Source: Promethearchaeota archaeon (lineage in GTDB: Archaea > Asgardarchaeota > Lokiarchaeia > Sigynarchaeales > SOKP01). Taken from it: a stretch of 7,242 bases of DNA. Of this stretch, positions 6,701-7,242 are shown piece by piece. A program made the translations under genes and the position numbers. Each line of letters starts with the position of its first letter. The first letter of the stretch is position 1. The stretch lies in assembly GCA_019057735.1 (NCBI GenBank), contig JAHLWV010000108.1:1-7242 (forward strand), read 5' to 3'. The notes beneath the pieces are model-generated. The model was not told the origin of the DNA. It saw only the letters and a list, made by a program, of their open reading frames with translations, and ran no database searches.

Positions 6701-7242
6701 TAAGAATCATAGCAATTTCTGCAGAAAAAGAAAATTACATACTTCAGACCAACGATCTTAGAATCGACATCAGACGAATTTATACGAATCTTACCACGGA
6801 TGATGGAATCTCAAAAATATCGGTTCATCCCGGAGATGCAGTAACAATTAAAGTTGTATTATATGATTTAGATTTTGGAGGAACAATAAAAGGCGCAATT
6901 GTGTCATATAGTGGTGCTCTTGGACAAGGTTTTCTTGTAGATCCAGATAATGATGGAATATATGAGAAAGTTTTTGAAAACATACCTGAAGGCACTATTA
7001 AAATTACTATTACCGCCTATTACGGTGATAATTATGAATTTGAAAACTTTGAGATAACGGTGAGTGCTATTACACCCGCAGAAGAAGCATTACTGATTTT
7101 AATCATGATAATTACTATAACTTCAGCAGCATTAATAATTGGAGGTTACATTTACGCTTATCAAAAATATTTGAAATATCCCAAACCAGTTAGAAAAGTT
7201 AGAAAATTTTCTAAAACACTTGGAAAAACAAAAAATCCAAGA
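3691..7242 (+). CDS. Giant Ig-like-repeat surface protein with C-terminal membrane anchor (paralogue B), 3'-partial
   Basis: An ATG at 3691 opens a frame with no stop through the last base, giving 1184 residues. The start is supported by a strong Shine-Dalgarno site and a signal-like N-terminus (MKKKTQKKYHR followed by a hydrophobic run at residues 12-32). Approximate layout: aromatic-rich beta-sandwich-like module 72-330; second module 331-496; conserved module 497-627; five Ig-like domains starting near 628, 721, 821, 926 and 1031; membrane helix 1133-1157; basic tail from 1158. The order is the same as in gene A. By hand alignment the conserved module is about 86% identical to A (18 differences in 131), while the domain at 926-1030 is about 42% identical (44 of 105). 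Comparison with A suggests roughly 58 tail residues lie beyond the window. At least 30 sequons are present in the ectodomain. It is inferred to be a secreted, membrane-anchored surface or adhesion protein made together with A. No catalytic motif was recognised. Confidence 0.92.
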   Translation, partial: MKKKTQKKYHRLVIIGSLIILLSILNISNLSFNSLIHTDAKNIQKDDFDLENMLNGQDLSFDNIHNGIGAPWNLTHLANRTDYDLLVSFTEGDYGMVDIPLGSGWEGYKMSAEIEGLVDERNWNNATFNYGADDGTANAGENDTTWIHNNYQNWTFEYNDTGLGTNPMSGNYVSNIGGHDCLELRMDDNTTVVPPWSTYDPDDKCWWSSSLQIPRGKIIDSSLKFDLYPNNLAHFNSWAFAIYLNAKRVYSIGTYTLKQYGVNTWHSFTIPQNIWTNSSNIFPNEPLNNSLLDINLVLECEGGGNFSGFAFREFQRIYVDNVELIVEAEVLPSYIELNMNQTIVQDIDWGRGTVEIEGGWESTKVFANFSSTDVGELGNYDINLKANLNLYGIKHTPETNYETDVGSLGTVFSVSNTTSVNWESYGFIAIPTGYSESEMRLEFPTDVIITSVFEPENPSTNILTFCDNSILGRLIIPVDNISTSPDGFWKFEAVSLNYCEDLMIYNNATGAWIRNNNFLSGDYINITAKITNSLEVSSYIQNTKAFLQIRFPNGTLWSGQSQFASVDSSGYVQFNAFQIPIVPPNYEVGEYEAIISWNNSYSLYGLNETGIIYKRFSVRHDSELIPDICFYEDIIDGSVLNLRVSFNDLENFDAIENAIIYTHNFTHPSIIQYFNEISPGYYFLEFNVTGAPNAGNNTLTIYANSPAFVSSEANITVSIIKNTILTVDSDYFTDVPFEQNFTIQLNYTEIYSGMGIETNNLSTNWAGEHHFVMVTQGVYTLTCNASGPGYQPDKLYSMIITVKANMYQPQSIPIRIFITEKASFLKLFINGTENYEDDVVSIEYWQKLNITVTYKDASSNHLGGATIKLTGGGVSKSFIETPILGQYYILLNASELGLGIDYLSIFANLTNYNPKSIRFITEVTERRTLLEIYLNGIKMTIDPSMDIAIGKLLNITVRYTDLGGNHIENATVNLFGAISNSLTEDKTLKQYSYTFNTSILDIGIRIIAISAEKENYILQTNDLRIDIRRIYTNLTTDDGISKISVHPGDAVTIKVVLYDLDFGGTIKGAIVSYSGALGQGFLVDPDNDGIYEKVFENIPEGTIKITITAYYGDNYEFENFEITVSAITPAEEALLILIMIITITSAALIIGGYIYAYQKYLKYPKPVRKVRKFSKTLGKTKNPR
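3898..4680 (+). other. Aromatic-rich N-terminal beta-sandwich-like module of protein B
   Basis: This is the counterpart of the module in A, with landmarks APWNLTHLANRTDYDL, CLELRM, DKCWWSSSLQIPRGKIIDS, FNSWAFAIYLNA, TWHSFTIPQNIW and YVDNVELIVEAE. The strands are conserved, while the loop between LELRM and DKC differs in both length and sequence from A. That pattern is expected of a binding face on a conserved beta scaffold. The jelly-roll assignment is an inference. Confidence 0.45.
5275..5345 (+). repeat. 71-base perfect direct repeat, copy 2 (in gene B)
   Basis: This is identical to 1553-1623 in gene A. It encodes the TNSLEVSSYIQNTKAFLQIR region of the conserved module. The absence of any synonymous change here contrasts with the heavy divergence elsewhere in the pair, and suggests recent sequence exchange. 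Confidence 0.95.
5572..7068 (+). repeat. Tandem Ig-like domain stalk of protein B (about five domains)
   Basis: Units start near nt 5572, 5851, 6151, 6466 and 6781, matching those of A in number and order. Typical features are 'LNITVTYKD', 'LNITVRYTD', 'GGATIKLTG', 'QYSYTFNTSILDIGIR' and 'ENYILQT'. The stalk would hold the N-terminal modules away from the membrane. The Ig-like fold is inferred from strand periodicity and repeat length. Confidence 0.65.
7087..7161 (+). other. C-terminal transmembrane helix of protein B
   Basis: About 25 hydrophobic residues (ALLILIMIITITSAALIIGG and onward) sit directly after the last Ig-like domain. A basic segment follows, giving the same topology as protein A although the helix sequence itself is poorly conserved. 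Confidence 0.88.
7177..7206 (+). other. Basic juxtamembrane YPKPxRKVRK motif, protein B
   Basis: YPKPVRKVRK follows the helix by five residues, the same spacing as in A, and continues as FSKTLGKTKNP to the window edge. The adjoining helix differs strongly between A and B while this motif differs at one position, which points to selection on the motif. Confidence 0.7.

Overview
The window carries two very large, tandem, same-strand genes and essentially nothing else. Gene A runs from before the left edge to 3688. Gene B starts at 3691 and runs past the right edge. Only two bases separate them, and B's ribosome-binding site lies inside the last codons of A, so they are almost certainly co-transcribed. 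Neither gene is complete: A lacks its N-terminus and B lacks the end of its C-terminal tail.

The two proteins are paralogues that align along nearly their whole length. Each has an export signal or anchor (seen in B, presumed for A), then an aromatic-rich beta-sandwich-like module of about 260-270 residues, a second module with a conserved cysteine pair, a highly conserved module of about 130 residues, and a stalk of about five Ig-like beta domains of roughly 95-105 residues. A single C-terminal membrane helix and a strongly basic cytoplasmic tail follow. The ectodomains hold at least 30 N-glycosylation sequons each. I read them as glycosylated, membrane-anchored surface or adhesion proteins. 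No enzyme active site is visible and no specific function can be assigned.

The organism is probably an archaeon. The sequence is AT-rich with a strong Shine-Dalgarno site. Giant N-glycosylated Ig-repeat surface proteins with one C-terminal helix and a basic 'YPKPxRKVRK' juxtamembrane segment resemble, from memory, large surface-protein families of Asgard (Lokiarchaeia-like) archaea. This placement is an inference; no taxonomic marker gene is present.

The most informative signal is uneven divergence between the paralogues. A central block is almost identical at the DNA level, including 71 bases without a mismatch, while one stalk domain I aligned by hand has only about 42% amino-acid identity. 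This suggests recombination (gene conversion) between the copies, or a recent domain shuffle. I found no RNA genes, mobile elements, CRISPR arrays or terminators, and there is no non-coding stretch longer than a few bases.
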